From Homarus americanus (lineage: Eukaryota; Arthropoda; Malacostraca; Decapoda; Nephropidae), in the NCBI RefSeq assembly GCF_018991925.1, contig NW_024744482.1, positions 667,501-731,500 of the forward strand: DNA of 64,000 nt, in the 5' to 3' direction. The translations under genes and the position numbers were made by a program. Under the pieces are notes generated by a model. That model had not been told where the DNA came from and did no database searches. It was given only the letters and a program-made list of their open reading frames with translations. This document shows positions 11,522 through 25,356 of the stretch, piece after piece. Each line of letters starts with the position of its first letter. Within the stretch, counting starts at the first letter, position 1.

Positions 11522-11705
11522 GCAATAATATGAAGAAGAATATCACATACAGATCAACCTTCCTCTACGCTTCCCTTCTATTAATTGACTTTAATAACTA
11601 GTTCCCTGTTCAACTGACCCTCCCCTCCCCCCAGCCCCCCTCAGCTATACCGGAGCTTCCTCACTCTACCATCCGTCACTCCAACTCCACAAATATCCTC
11701 GTTTG

Positions 11706-11965
11706 AGTGGATGGATGGATGGATGGATGGATGGATGGATGGATGGGATGGATGGATGGAATGGATGGAGGGAAGGAGGGATGGATGGATGGATGGATGA
11801 ATGGATGGAGGAAGGAGGGATGGATGGATGGAGGGAGGGAGGGATGGATGGAGGGAGGAAAGAGGGAGGGATGGATGGATGAAAGGAGGGAGGGATGGAT
11901 GGAGGGAGGAAAGAGGGAGGGATGGATGGATGAAAGGAGGGAGGGATGGATGGAGGAGGGAAGGA
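11706..11965. repeat. GGAT/GGAG compound array
   Basis: GGAT tetranucleotides (11706-11757) pass into mixed GGAT/GGAG/AAGG units. A 51-bp larger unit, seen from the AAAGAGGG words at 11859 and 11910, repeats about twice. The purine-rich tract continues in weaker form to about 12130. The Trp/Met/Asp/Gly and Pro/Ser/Ile/His frames are artefacts. Confidence 0.95.
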
Positions 11966-12411
11966 AGTAGGGAAGAAGAGATGGAGGGAAAGAGAGGCCG
12001 GTACTGAGGGATAGAGGAATGCAGAGATAGAGGGAAGGAAAGGGGAAGGGAGAGTAGGTGTGAAGGAAAGAGGGAAAGCAGAACTAAAGGAGTGTGGAAA
12101 GGAAGGAAATGAAGGAGGTAGAGGTAGGGAGAGCCATTGTCGACCAATTCTACCACCACTTCGACTAAATCCAGTATCTCTCACCAGCCTCTTGAAGTAA
12201 CACGAGTGCAAAGAAAATAACCCCGTAAATTTGCCTTTCGTGTACAGAGTCGAGATGGGTTTTAGCATTATAATTCGGCTCCTTGTTGAATGGTCTTAAC
12301 CTGTAGCTGAAGTTATTATCTATTTAAGTTTTCCAAGGCTAGACAGACAGGTCAGTATGTTCAGACCAAATTTGCGACACAATGCTAATATCCTTTAGTC
12401 AAGTCCGAAGC

Positions 12412-12486
<75 letters not shown>
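12412..12486. repeat. GAAA microsatellite
   Basis: About 75 bp of pure GAAA tetranucleotides. Confidence 0.98.
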
Positions 12487-12570
12487 ATATTGCATCACCT
12501 AGTCTCTCTTTGTACTACATTGGCGACACTCTTGCATGACCGGTTGACTTTTAATCAGCTTTCATTTCTG

Positions 12571-12757
12571 TGGTTAGGTTAGGTTAAGTTAGATTAGGTT
12601 CTGGTAGGTTAGATTAGGTTCTGGTAGGTTAAGTTAGATTAAGTTAGGTCAAGTTAGGTTTAAGGTAGATGAAGTTAGATTAAGTTAGGTCAAGTTAGGT
12701 TTAAGGTAGATGAAGTTAGATTAAGTTAGGTCAAGTTAGGTTAAGTTTAGATTAGAT
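12571..12757 (+). repeat. TTAGG-derived array with 41-bp units
   Basis: GGTTAGGTTA degenerates into AAGTTAGATTAAGTTAGGTC-type units that repeat at 12631, 12672 and 12713, a period of 41 bp. A 20-21 bp unit with CTGGTAGGTT occurs twice just before. It appears to be an interstitial telomere-like tract that became a higher-order minisatellite. Confidence 0.85.
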
Positions 12758-12947
12758 TATCATATATATTTCAGTTACCTTGAATATACATAGGAAATAA
12801 CTAGTGTAGGCAGCAGCTTGGGTACGAATCGCCGTGAATCGCTTAAGAGTTGAAACTTTCATTTAACCTCTAGAGAAATTATGCAAGTGGCTGTTGTCCT
12901 TGTGGTGTTGTCACTACCATCATCTGGGTGGTGTTTATGGTACGCCT

Positions 12948-13338
12948 GTCACCACCAACATACACCATCATTTACACCATCACCACCACTATATACCACC
13001 AACATACGAGTACACCATACTACCATCACATACCACCACACCACCACCATCACATACACCAACACAGTCACTACATGCCACCACCAGCATACACCATCAT
13101 CACCACCACCACTACATACCCACCACCACACACCATCACCACCACATGCTACCACCAACATACACCATTATCACCACTACCACACACCATCACATACACC
13201 AACACAGTCACCACACACCACACACCACCACACACCACCACACCACCAACATACACCATTATCACCACTACCACACACCATCACATACACCAACACAGTC
13301 ACCACACACCACACACCACCACACACCACCACACTCGT
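12948..13338. repeat. CACCAC/CATCAC minisatellite with a 91-bp duplication
   Basis: A C/A-rich array of CACCAC, CACACC and CATACACC words. A 91-bp block starting near 13151 is repeated almost exactly from about 13242. All three plus frames stay open as Thr/His-rich or Pro-rich strings, which is a repeat effect. Confidence 0.92.
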
Positions 13339-13339
13339 G

Positions 13340-14300
13340 AACTAAGACAATAACTAACACCACAGACAAAAGCCAAAGAATACCGCATTATCCTCAACAT
13401 CTTCCTTCGCCTTTCTCTTTTTATCGTTAACTCTATATCACAAAGACAAGATAAGATAAGAGGATAAGATGAACCAAGCTGATGAGGTGAACGGGAAACA
13501 TGAGTATACCTCGTTCATGATACTCATCTCTTGTATAGGATAAGAAAATTAACGCTGAGTGAAACTAATGCAAATTGGCCTCTTGAATGAAGGTCCCTGA
13601 GGAAGAGATTAAATCCCCTTCCCCCCTCCCCCCTCTCTTCCCCACTCCTGAATACTGCCGATGTTATTATGATCTTGTTATAGAAGGTGAGTCTAACGGA
13701 GTCACTCGCTTGTGCTCGTAAATTCACTCACACAGGCTTAACAAAAAGTTGCACTCTGCTCCCTCAACAAGTATTTCATGATTACAATCTTTCAACAGTG
13801 GACAAATTCGTATTATCATGGCGGTCTGAAATACATGATTAGGCAAAGCATAACATAGCAACGGCGGCAGGAAGAGAAAACCTGTATTGAATGTTATTTA
13901 TATTTTTGTTATTTTTATCACTGACCCAGACACCAAGTGAGGCTCTCCCCCACCCCACCAGGTCCCGCAGCAATCCCCTACAGTGAATCCTGCTGCTTTG
14001 ACCTCGAGCCCTGGAAATCCTTCACTTGTAAATATTTAAGTTTTCGGCAAAAAAGTTCTTAAGTAGTAAAGTACGTGAGTGTTAGTGTATGTAAATAAGT
14101 AGATGGAAGTAGAGGATATTAAATAAAGGAATAAGGAGATGGAGAAGGATATTGGTGTAGAGGGAGAGGATATTTGGACTGCAGAAAAGCTCATACATAT
14201 TTCATTAAGCTTTGTTAACTGTAAAAATTAAAAGACAAAAATATAAGTTTCTGATATATATTTTTTATCGTTGTGAATTGTGAAAAGTTTAATAAAATAT
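13340..14300. other. Mostly unique DNA, no gene seen
   Basis: Ordinary non-repetitive sequence apart from a short GATAAGATAAGAGGATAAG tract near 13450 and a C-rich patch at 13616-13640. Confidence 0.5.
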
Positions 14301-14304
14301 GTTA

Positions 14305-14386
14305 TTAACCCTTTTACAGCGGGACGTTACCCTGAGCGGCAGCCAGAGTAAAATAGCAAGTGCGTGAAACGTGGCAAAAGGGTTAA
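14305..14386. repeat. 82-bp hairpin with TTAACCCTTTT ends
   Basis: TTAACCCTTTT (14305-14315) and its exact reverse complement (14376-14386) bound a GC-rich 60-bp interior. The stem extends in part (14 of 17). It could be a short MITE relic or a chance palindrome. Confidence 0.55.
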
Positions 14387-14867
14387 ATATCTATTTCGTT
14401 ATTCACCATTCACTTTAGGACGCTCATGATAATATTTTTAACACAGATGAGGTGAAAAAAAAAATCGAAACCTGTCAGACCATAAATAAAATATATTACT
14501 CCTGGTTTGGATAATTTTTCTCCGACCATAAACAGTTAAATTATTAATCACAGGAGACATTAAATACACCTGGAAGATCAACCTCACGATGCACCTGACC
14601 ATATTGATGACACAACTAATCAAGTGTGTTGAGAATTATGGTGATTTTAGATGGCGGGAAATTAACTTAAGTGGTTTTAGTGGGCAAGTGGTCAAGTTGT
14701 CACGGTTGGAGTCCACTTACCTTGTCACTACCGACACTTTACATAACGTAAGACCTACTTAGAGACACGACAAAAACTCCTCTTAAGTGAGGCATTTGTT
14801 ATCGTATGTGTTGTGATTAAATTGGTGATGCCTTTCGTTCGATCGTTCATGTGTGAGGTTTAACCCC

Positions 14868-14871
<4 letters not shown>

Positions 14872-14931
<60 letters not shown>
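14872..14931. repeat. GA microsatellite
   Basis: A pure GA run of 60 bp. Confidence 0.98.
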
Positions 14932-14934
<3 letters not shown>

Positions 14935-14939
14935 CTCCA

Positions 14940-15600
14940 ATAACCTGAAAAATAACTGGTAATATAATTTCTATACTCACACCTCATCAAAATTCCCCAG
15001 ATGTCTTATTATTGTCATTTGTATCTACACTTTCATAATCTTGACACCTGAACAGGGTCATATCTTAGTGACTGTCTTCATCTTAATCTCAAGTCTGGTT
15101 TGCAGGTCGACTTGTATTGTTGAGTTGACGATCAAAGTTACCATTCGTCACCATCTTGGAATTACAGAAGTGACATAATTATCACTTTCGTCACTATCAC
15201 CATCATCCACTATCATTATAACTCATTATTATCATCAAAGTCTGTGAAAATAACAATGAATTATTTAGATACAGTAAATATCATAATAATCTAATGAGGG
15301 AAAATTTGAAGGACATGTTTTCAAGAGTAAATAATACATGGAAGTATGTATGTATAGACAGACACACCCATGTATACTATATATGTATTCTAAACATATC
15401 CAGGCTTGTCACTTTCAGTTTCCACACGGTGAAAATAATACACGACAAAATCAATAGGTTAAACTAGCAATATAAAAAAGGGAACCCTGATGAGAGTATA
15501 ACAAGAAATTTAACTAATAAAAAGCATAAACCCACAGACAGACAATAGCTACCTGAAGTTAGCATCAAGGTAAGATAAATTGTGATTGGGATGCTGATTA
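14940..15600. other. Unique AT-rich DNA, no gene seen
   Basis: Contains CATCACCATCATC-like words at 15180-15240 but no regular array and no convincing frame. Confidence 0.5.
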
Positions 15601-15602
15601 CA

Positions 15603-15856
15603 GAAGCGGGGGAGGATGAGGGTGGGGGGATTGAAGGTGGCTGGAGGGGAAAGATGGGGAGAGGCTGAGGGAAGGTGGAGGAGGCAGAATGGGAGGTTGG
15701 GGGAGATTGAAGGGAAATTGGGTGAGGCTAGGGAGAAGGCTGGGGGAAGTTAGAGAAGGCTGGGGAAAGCTAGGGAAAGCTGAGGGAGGCTGATGGGAAG
15801 GCAACGGAAGACTGGGGGAGGTTGGGGGATGCTGAGGGAGGCTGAGGAGAGGGGAT
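15603..15856. repeat. Purine-rich GGGAGGCTGA degenerate minisatellite
   Basis: About 250 bp in which GGCTGAGGGA, GGCTGGGGGAAG and GGTTGGGGGA words recur every 10-20 bp. The plus strand is G-rich with many runs of three to six G. The Pro/Ser-rich minus frame is a shadow. Confidence 0.85.
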
Positions 15857-15960
15857 AATATATCATTTTATCTCGCTGATCCAAACGAGAGGTCGAGATG
15901 AACCACAAGTCTTATTATCTTTCTGGATCTAAAAATATGATCTTTTGAGTGCAGGTGTAG

Positions 15961-16110
<150 letters not shown>

Positions 16111-16372
16111 GAGAACTCACCATCACAACACCTCGGCGCATCTTATTGTATACAGCAGGTAAAGGTACTCCATATATCGTTAACCTGTCAACAGCTGCCC
16201 ATAAAGGCTTGTACCCCACCGTGCCAAGATAGACCCTAAGAGACACGTCCAATTGGCCACCTTCATGTTGCAGTCAATCCCTGTTGCAAGTTTTAATGTT
16301 CATTTTACTCTCTTATCGAGCTTAGTGTTGTGTTGCATTAAATCTCTGTTGTTTTAATGTTGTGTCCTCTTT

Positions 16373-16373
<1 letters not shown>

Positions 16374-16411
<38 letters not shown>

Positions 16412-16415
16412 CTTT

Positions 16416-16461
<46 letters not shown>
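16374..16461. repeat. CT then CTTT compound microsatellite
   Basis: A CT run (16374-16408) followed by a CTTT/TTTC run (16415-16461). Confidence 0.96.
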
Positions 16462-16462
<1 letters not shown>

Positions 16463-16489
16463 CTTCTATTATCTCTCTCTCTCTCTAAT

Positions 16490-17926
<1,437 letters not shown>

Positions 17927-17927
17927 A

Positions 17928-18185
17928 TAACCTAACCTATTCCCATATCGCCTAACCCTAACTTAACCTAACCTTTTAAACCATCAACACTATCCACCCC
18001 TAACCAAATTCAACTTAAACCTCACAAGTCACATAATTAAACCTAACCTACTCCCAACCTACTCTAACCTCTCTCTCACACACACACACACACACACCTC
18101 TTAACAACCTATCCTAACTTCACCCCCTAACCTATCCTAACCTCATTCCTACTCCTATCCTAACCTATCCCTAACTAATACTCAG
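17928..18185 (-). repeat. CCTAA telomere-like degenerate tract
   Basis: CCTAACC words occur densely (complement of GGTTA), mixed with TCCTA variants and split by a CA run at 18075-18098. No perfect array exceeds a few units, so this is an old interstitial tract, not a telomere end. Confidence 0.85.
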
Positions 18186-18235
18186 GGAAAGGATAGTACT
18201 GCCGGCTATCCATGGTCTGTATTTACTGTATTGAA

Positions 18236-18790
18236 AAATATATCCTGTTTGACCTGCAGTATATCCTGTTATTAATTATATCCTGTTATCTTCTCTTAAT
18301 CCTTTGTATTTCCCAATTATTTCCTCATGCTATTTGTTTTCTCCTGTTATCTCCTGTTATCTCCTGTTATATCTCACCTGGTATTTTGGTTCTCTCTGTT
18401 ACCTCTCACTTACACTCACTGGCTTCCAATCTCTTGACATTTCCTGTTATCTCTTTGCTATCTCTCACCAGCTAGTTAAGGCATCATCGTCTTACCGAGT
18501 CGCCGCCCTACAGCTTTCTAATATTTCTTGCTCTATCTTGCTAGCATCTGCTATCTCACGCTATCTAAGGCCTTCCACCTCTCGTACACCGGCTAACAGA
18601 TCACCAATCTCTCTTGATGTCTCTCACTATCTCTCACCAGATGGCAAAAAGTTTCCCTCACCTTGCTGATATCTCTTTCGGTCTCTATCTCCCACTTAAA
18701 ATCAGAGATACACGTTAACTCTTCAGGGTGTCAGGAGATATCTAAATTCCTTATCTCTTGTCGTTATCTCTTGCTATCTCTCAACACCAG
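18236..18790 (+). repeat. Degenerate CTGTTATCTC minisatellite
   Basis: Words such as ATCTCCTGTTATCTCCTG and CTATCTCTCACC recur every 10-25 bp through about 550 bp. The clearest units are at 18340-18372. Open frames here are carried by the repeat. Confidence 0.75.
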
Positions 18791-19040
18791 CCGGCATGGG
18801 AGGGGCACACTTTGTACCAGGTGAGTCTATGTGTAATCACTATGCTAATGTGTTCAGCCTCATATTTTCCTCTGTGGTCTTGGCTGTCGGCTCTCGTCCG
18901 GGTTTTTGTACATTATCTAATTTCGGCCTTTCTCTGTTCCTGCCGGCCAGTGGTTCTCCCATGCGTTTAGGTATTTTTATTTTTTTACCAACATAATGTA
19001 GTGTGTGTTCAGATTTTTGTCTTTTCAATGTGTTCTTATT

Positions 19041-19042
<2 letters not shown>

Positions 19043-19078
<36 letters not shown>
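19043..19078. repeat. GT microsatellite
   Basis: A pure GT run of 36 bp, with a GA run at 19087-19102 just after. Confidence 0.96.
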
Positions 19079-19079
<1 letters not shown>

Positions 19080-19572
19080 TAGAGAGAAAGAGAGAGAGAG
19101 AGTCACTCTACTCTTTATTAACTGAATGAAACATTAATTTGCATATTACTTATTTGTCATCCATTTTTATATTCACTTTTTAAGCACTTTGTTCCATCAA
19201 CTACCCACAGTGTCAATGACCATAAAAGTATAACATATATCACCTCGGTAATTCAGTGTGAAGTAGACGGCGGTGATCGTGTGTGTTTACCTTCAACCCC
19301 GTCACTATCTACACGACAAACAAACACTCTCTTCGTGATTATATAAGGAGGAGAATAACTGGGTAAAAACGTCGACGCTGGCACCCTGGACTCTCAACTG
19401 ACCGTCAGATGGGGTGCCAACGTCACTGAGTCACCCATCAAGTACCAACATTCCACTTATGTTGCATCAATATACGATTGGTAATGTCTATGATTTGCCG
19501 TCACATATCAGCTCTAATCTGCAATTGCCTATGCAACTTACCTGATGTACGCCGGGGAAAATCATCTTTTTT

Positions 19573-19579
19573 TGTGTGA

Positions 19580-19636
<57 letters not shown>
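19573..19636. repeat. GT microsatellite
   Basis: About 60 bp of GT with one GAGTGTGC variation at the left edge. Confidence 0.96.
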
Positions 19637-20031
19637 GATTTGCAAAGTAGGTTGTGGCCTACAGATAAATCAACACAGATGTTTTTGAATTGTTTTCTTA
19701 CACACATTGTGAAAGAGATTCATCATCGTGCATTACCTTTTCGTGATTGTGAAATGTTTCATATATATTTACCAGTTAGTTTAGAGTTACTGTGACCTCA
19801 ATCTATATTTTATTATTATTATTATAGATAATATGAGTGTAATCAGGAGGTTAATAATTAGATTTAACATACATCAGTTATTACACTTTTATTTATTTTT
19901 TCTCATCGAATTTAATTACTTTTTTTCGGTTTTGCAAGACCTTTCCCCGCTATCTTGCAAGGTATCCGGAAGCAACGATAACTCATCATCTTTTTTGCTC
20001 TCGTTTCTCTTGGATAATACGGAGGTGCTGC

Positions 20032-20150
20032 ATTACAAAGGCATCTTGGATTAGCGTATTGCAAAATATATTGAATAACTGTATTACAAAAATGTCTTGA
20101 GGTAGTGTATTGCAAAGGGTTCTTGAATTAGCGTATTATAAAGGTATCGA
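20032..20150 (+). repeat. Degenerate 25-26 bp tandem repeat
   Basis: Four and a half units beginning ATTACAAAGG/ATTGCAAAG and ending TTAGCGT/AACTGT/TAGTGT follow each other at 25-26 bp spacing. Confidence 0.85.
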
Positions 20151-20199
20151 CCCGGTTTATGAATCATCTATCACAGAACACGAGGCTGAAGCGACAGTG

Positions 20200-20305
20200 A
20201 GGTGGAGTGGGGGGACGGGTAGTGGGTGGGGGGGGGAATGGGGGGGGTAGGAAGCAGGGTATGTCTCGAGAAACACCTGAGGATGAGGGTGTTGTGGTGG
20301 TGGTG
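20200..20305 (+). repeat. G-rich tract
   Basis: Contains GGGTGGGGGGGGG, GGGGGGG and GGTGGTGGTGG runs, with G-quadruplex potential on the plus strand. Confidence 0.8.
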
Positions 20306-20309
20306 GTGC

Positions 20310-21020
20310 CAGGCAGGTTGTTAAGCCTTGATTAATGATGTTCTTTGTTGCACAATAGTGAAGCACAAGTCTGGACACTTTTACAACTTCATTTATTCGG
20401 TAATAGATCGAAAATCTTTAGGATATTTTGTCTTGTATTGTAATGGCAGAGAAAAAAAAATACAGTTTTGTGTGTGTTCCTAAATAAGGTTTATTAAGTG
20501 TGTTACGTCTTGTGAAAGTCTTTGTAGCATCTAAAAGACATTAGGTAATTCCTATTTTAGTCACCTAATGCTAAATCATTTACATCTTAATCTTCCTCAG
20601 GTATAAAAGTCACGCAGGGGATGACAGCAGAATGCAGCATTGTTAGAGTCAGATATTAAGAGTTCAAGAAGCGAAATTTAATTATTGTTCACGTGTGATT
20701 CTCCGCTGTAGGGGGAGGAGGAGGACGGACACCTTGCGGAAGACATCGAAGGGAGAGTTGTCTTCCACTTAAGAGCATCAGTATCTCTCCCCCCCCCCTC
20801 CTCCTATCTCTCCCCGACACCCCTCAAAGACTCACTCCCTCCCTCAAAGATCGCCTCACTCCTCCCCACCAGCAAAGATCCTCCTCACCTCCCCTCCACC
20901 ACATCTTGGGCCTCGTTACTCATGGCAAGAGGTGATTGAGGAGATGGCAAGAAAATTGGCAAAAGAAAGAATAGATCGTGGGGGTGAAGAATGAATGTTG
21001 TAAACTAGAAAGTGAAGCAA
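20310..21020. other. Mixed unique DNA, no gene seen
   Basis: Includes a small dyad CATTAGGT/ACCTAATG (20539-20571), a C-rich patch (20788-20900) and no convincing gene. Confidence 0.5.
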
Positions 21021-21022
21021 AG

Positions 21023-21050
21023 GAGAGAGAGAGAGAGAGAGAGAGAGAGA
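21023..21050. repeat. GA microsatellite
   Basis: A short pure GA run. A similar phrase, AAAGTGAAGCAAAGGAGAGAG, precedes it and recurs before the next GA run, so the two may be duplicates. Confidence 0.9.
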
Positions 21051-21228
21051 CCAAAAGTACTTATGTGTTGGAATGCGGACGGGCGGACTTATTACGCTTT
21101 CTGGGGTCGGCCAAGAAACTGCACAAAGGAATAGATATAACGAAACGAGAGATTATCTGCAGAACGGATGATGAAGATAGTGGTAAGGAAGCGAAATGAA
21201 ATGTTGTCATGGTAGAAAGTGAGGCAAG

Positions 21229-21241
21229 GGGAGAGAGAGAG

Positions 21242-21288
<47 letters not shown>
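21229..21288. repeat. GA microsatellite
   Basis: A GA run with one GC interruption at 21243. Its left flank (AGAAAGTGAGGCAAGGGGAG) echoes the flank of the GA run at 21023. Confidence 0.95.
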
Positions 21289-21291
<3 letters not shown>

Positions 21292-21361
21292 GGATTTAGT
21301 CTGTTCTGGAAAGCTGACATCATCCCCCATTTGCGTTGGTTAAAGAGTTGTACGCGGTAAA

Positions 21362-21400
21362 GTTAGGTTAGGTTAGCGTAGGTTAGGTAAGGTTAGCTTA
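21362..21400 (+). repeat. GGTTA telomere-like tract
   Basis: About six GGTTA-derived units with GCGTA and GCTTA variants. Confidence 0.85.
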
Positions 21401-22089
21401 GGGGTAATATGAGATAGAGATTTAATGAAGAAGAGATGCTTTAAATAGGAGTAAAGGTTAATGTTCTTCACTGTAAGAGAACCGTAAGGGGAGACTGGGG
21501 CTCTTTACCGGACGATGATGAAGGCGAACGAAGTGAATTAACCGAACGAAAATTGCGATATTTATACTGAACAACGACTATTATACCCCCTCCCCCAAGG
21601 AAAACAAGGAACTGCAACGACAAACATATTTTAACCGGACAACAATACCGAATACAAAATTGAAGCCGATATTGACTAAGACAAAATAGCAAAAAATAAA
21701 ATAAAATAATACATAAATGAAAAATTACCCTCATAGCCACCGCAATAATAGGATGGTGACAATAACTTAACTAAAACAGACTAACTTGAAAAAAAATATC
21801 CTATCATGACACAGTGAGAAAAGCTACAGTATACTGCCTTAACGGACGTCTTATACGATAATTAAATTATCTTAGGAATAATCTTTACTCTTTGAACTTT
21901 ATAACAAGAGAGACAGTTCTTGTTATGGGAGGAAATAAGAGAGAATATTCCTTATTATTATTTCTATTTTATTTTTTGACTCTTATTGTTGGTATTGACT
22001 TTGTGGTGTGTTTTACAATATATATTTTACAATAGTTGTTAATGAACTGTTAACTACAAGGCCTTAACATAATGCATCTGAAGGAAAGG

Positions 22090-22201
<112 letters not shown>

Positions 22202-22935
22202 TCATCATATATATAAAAAATTTGTATAATAAAGGTATATACACATTCATTTACATAGGAAGAATATTTAATAATTTATATAAAAATGTCAGACATACGT
22301 ACCAGGAGTGTTCCGTGCAGATGCTAAGATAAAACGCTGCTCAATCTTACTCACCGCGGGTTTTTTTCAGTGGGTACACCTCCTCACTGCATCACTGACT
22401 CTTGTCTGCTGCAGCCTGTGTGCCCCCCCATCCACCTCTTAAAGTATGTGTAAACAACCTGTAGTAGTTTGTTTTTGTTTATAAAACTACGATATAGTTC
22501 AAGGTGTTCTTTTATTTACACGGGTGAAAATAGTTGTAGAATGTATTAATATATGTGTATGTGAATATGTATGTGTATAAGTGTGTCTGTGTATAAGTCT
22601 GTGTATGTGTATATGTAACTTTCAGGTAGTAGGCAGCGCTAGGGAGGTACTACCGCCTGGGAAGATATTGGAAGCATATGTGTTGTCTCATGGTAGACTC
22701 TGCTGCCATATGGCATCACGAAAATTGTGACCAAGTCCCAGGTTGTTGATCTGACTTTCTGCCTCATTTACACACAATTGCAGGGTCTCAATTATTTATC
22801 TTACTATTGACAACACAACATACATATATTGTTTCTCACTCTTGATTTTTTTTATTTATGGCTCATTATTATTTTTTTATTTTTTTTATAAATTTGTATT
22901 CGCATTATTAATATTTTGTTTACTATGATCAATTG

Positions 22936-23121
<186 letters not shown>

Positions 23122-23192
23122 ATTTTCGCCACCCCCCACCCAGGCCTTGATGTGGGTCATTATAAAATTACCTGTGCCCTGGGTATAATGCC

Positions 23193-23198
<6 letters not shown>

Positions 23199-23250
<52 letters not shown>
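23199..23250. repeat. AT microsatellite
   Basis: A pure AT run of 52 bp. Confidence 0.98.
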
Positions 23251-23253
<3 letters not shown>

Positions 23254-23405
23254 GAAGGGGATAAATAAAATAAAGGTAATAAATAAAATAGATTCATCAC
23301 TCACATTAATCAGTTAATCTTCCAATGATTATATAATTATGATTATGAACCGAAAATAAGAAAAAATAAATATTTATAAACAAAAATGATATTTCCATGA
23401 AAAAA

Positions 23406-23408
<3 letters not shown>

Positions 23409-23473
<65 letters not shown>
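23409..23473. repeat. CA microsatellite
   Basis: A pure AC run of 65 bp. Confidence 0.98.
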
Positions 23474-23475
<2 letters not shown>

Positions 23476-23607
23476 GAGAAATATAAAGAAAAAAGGGAAA
23501 GAGTAAATGTATTTTGAAACACACACCTGATAAAACAGAGGGAGAAATAAAAGAATAAAAGCTATATAAATAAAGTTCTCGGTGATTTGTGTTATTTAAC
23601 TCGGGTG

Positions 23608-23820
23608 TATCTGTAGGTGTGTGTTATTACAGGTATGTTGGTACAGGTGTGTATTATACAGGTATGTGTTAGTAGAGGTGTGTTAGCACAACTCTCTATT
23701 GGCACATATGTGTTGTTACAGGTGTGTATTGATACAGGTTTGTTGATGTAGGTGTATGTTGGTACAGGTGTGTGTTAGTACAGGTGTTTCGGTACAGTTG
23801 TGTTGATGTAGGTATGTATT
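23608..23820 (+). repeat. Degenerate ACAGGTGTGT minisatellite
   Basis: Units of about 15-20 bp built on GGTACAGGTGTGT, with TATGTT and GATGTAGG variants, repeat at least ten times. Confidence 0.85.
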
Positions 23821-23944
23821 TTTCATGTCAATATTCCCACCTGTTGACTATGTGTTAGTTCATACCAACAGAGTGAGGTGTAAGGAGTACATATATACAA
23901 GCCCCAGTGCAGTGTCCAGTGGTGTGTTGATGACTTAGTGGAAA

Positions 23945-24110
23945 TTTAAAGAATATTCCCGGTAATACTGTGACAAAATTCTTGGTAATGATCAGACGAA
24001 ATTCCTGGCCACACTCGGATAAAATTCTTAGAAATATTCCAATAAAATTCTTAGTTATACTAGTAAAAATTCCTTGTGAGATTTGGATACAATTCTTAAT
24101 AATTATCAAA
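23945..24110 (+). repeat. Degenerate ~23 bp AAATTCTTGG repeat
   Basis: AAATTCTTGG, AAATTCCTGG, AAATTCTTAG, AAATTCTTAG, AATTCCTTG and CAATTCTTAA head successive units spaced 22-26 bp apart. Confidence 0.8.
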
Positions 24111-24111
24111 C

Positions 24112-25356
24112 TAAAAATATATCCCAGTTAAGTTTATGTAAATGTATTGAAAGATCAGAAGCATTATCAAGGCATTTATTAATAAAGATATTTTGATTCG
24201 TAATGTTATGATCTGAGGGAAATATTATTGACTGTCGGTGAGCTCTTAGAATAAATGTAATACAGAAAATATACGAAAGCAAGGGAGAGAAAATCACTTG
24301 GAGGAGAACGAGATCACTAGTTTACGAATGTGTAGAACTGAAGAATTACAGAATATTTGAATGACCATACGTGTATTTTAACTCAAACAATAAACTAATT
24401 ATTTATAGTACACTGAGGGAAGAATTATTATTAATTAATGAACACGTGACAACAACGTAGTAGAAAAAATGTAGATCAAAATACGTGAATGTGAGTTAAA
24501 GTAAACCGGAATTGAGGTGTAAAAGAAGAAAACAAAAAATGCCTGGCGAAGAATGAGTTGCACCTCACAAAGACAAGACCGCGAGTCGTAAATCCCGGGA
24601 AGAGGGACGTAACTCACCTGCTCAGATATTTCTTCCGTGAGTCGATAATCCAATTAAATATTACCTGTTATGGCTTCATGAAGCTTAAGTGTCACGTGTG
24701 AGGTCTTATCGTCGATGAAGAAGTGGCAATACATCGTTTTAACTTATCACGCGCGTCCTCTTATGGCCTTCCTGACGTTTCTCACCGATGGACTTTCTCC
24801 CTCTGGTAGATTAGCATACACACAGTGCGTCCCATAAAGCAACCGAAGGTGTATATTCATGAGACTGAGTATCTTAAGGACAGCTGTGCTATAAATTAGG
24901 CTCGCACGTCATTCTCGGACACAAATTCAACTTTACGAAAAAGTTTGGCCCCCAGAGCTAAAAATGGCTCTTGCAGTCATATTTCCTCGATCGTGTTGGG
25001 TTAGGAAGCGAGCAGTGACCCCCTTCCCTCCCCTGCCCTGCTCACACCTCCGCTAGATACTGGTAATAAAACTCCGCTGATAAAATTAATGGTGGTTATT
25101 ACCCCGTGCTGCGCCATTACAATCCCGGCGGCATCAGGAGGCGGGGTCAAGGCCACGTCACGTGATGCAGGACGCCACGGCTGACCTCCCCCAAGTGACC
25201 TGAGGAGGTGAGGGAGTTATGACCAGCCACCTGTCATTACCAGGCGACGCTCCACCTCACAAACACTACTGTCTGCATGAATTTACTGCCACGAGTCATG
25301 ACCTCTCAGGCCCATATTCAGTCAGCTTACACAAATCTGGCGATAGAGTCACGACG
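24112..25356. other. Unique DNA, no gene seen
   Basis: Non-repetitive sequence, more GC-rich than average at 24690-25260. GTGCGTCCCATAAAG at 24826 weakly recalls mariner-type ends, but I could not find a partner. No frame has a known domain. Confidence 0.5.

Noticed and set aside
11641..12268. Pro/Ser/Ile/His-rich minus frames of 172 and 200 codons
   Set aside because: Shadows of the GGAT/GGAG array; no domain and two frames overlap.
12881..13353. Thr/His-rich frames of up to 154 codons
   Set aside because: Three plus frames are simultaneously open across a CACCAC minisatellite.
17928..18185. A true chromosome end
   Set aside because: The CCTAA tract is degenerate, internal and flanked by ordinary sequence on both sides.
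20539..20571. CATTAGGT/ACCTAATG 8-bp dyad as a regulatory hairpin
   Set aside because: An 8-bp dyad is expected by chance many times in 64 kb.
24826..24860. GTGCGTCCCATAAAG as a possible mariner-type end
   Set aside because: I found no matching inverted partner nearby.
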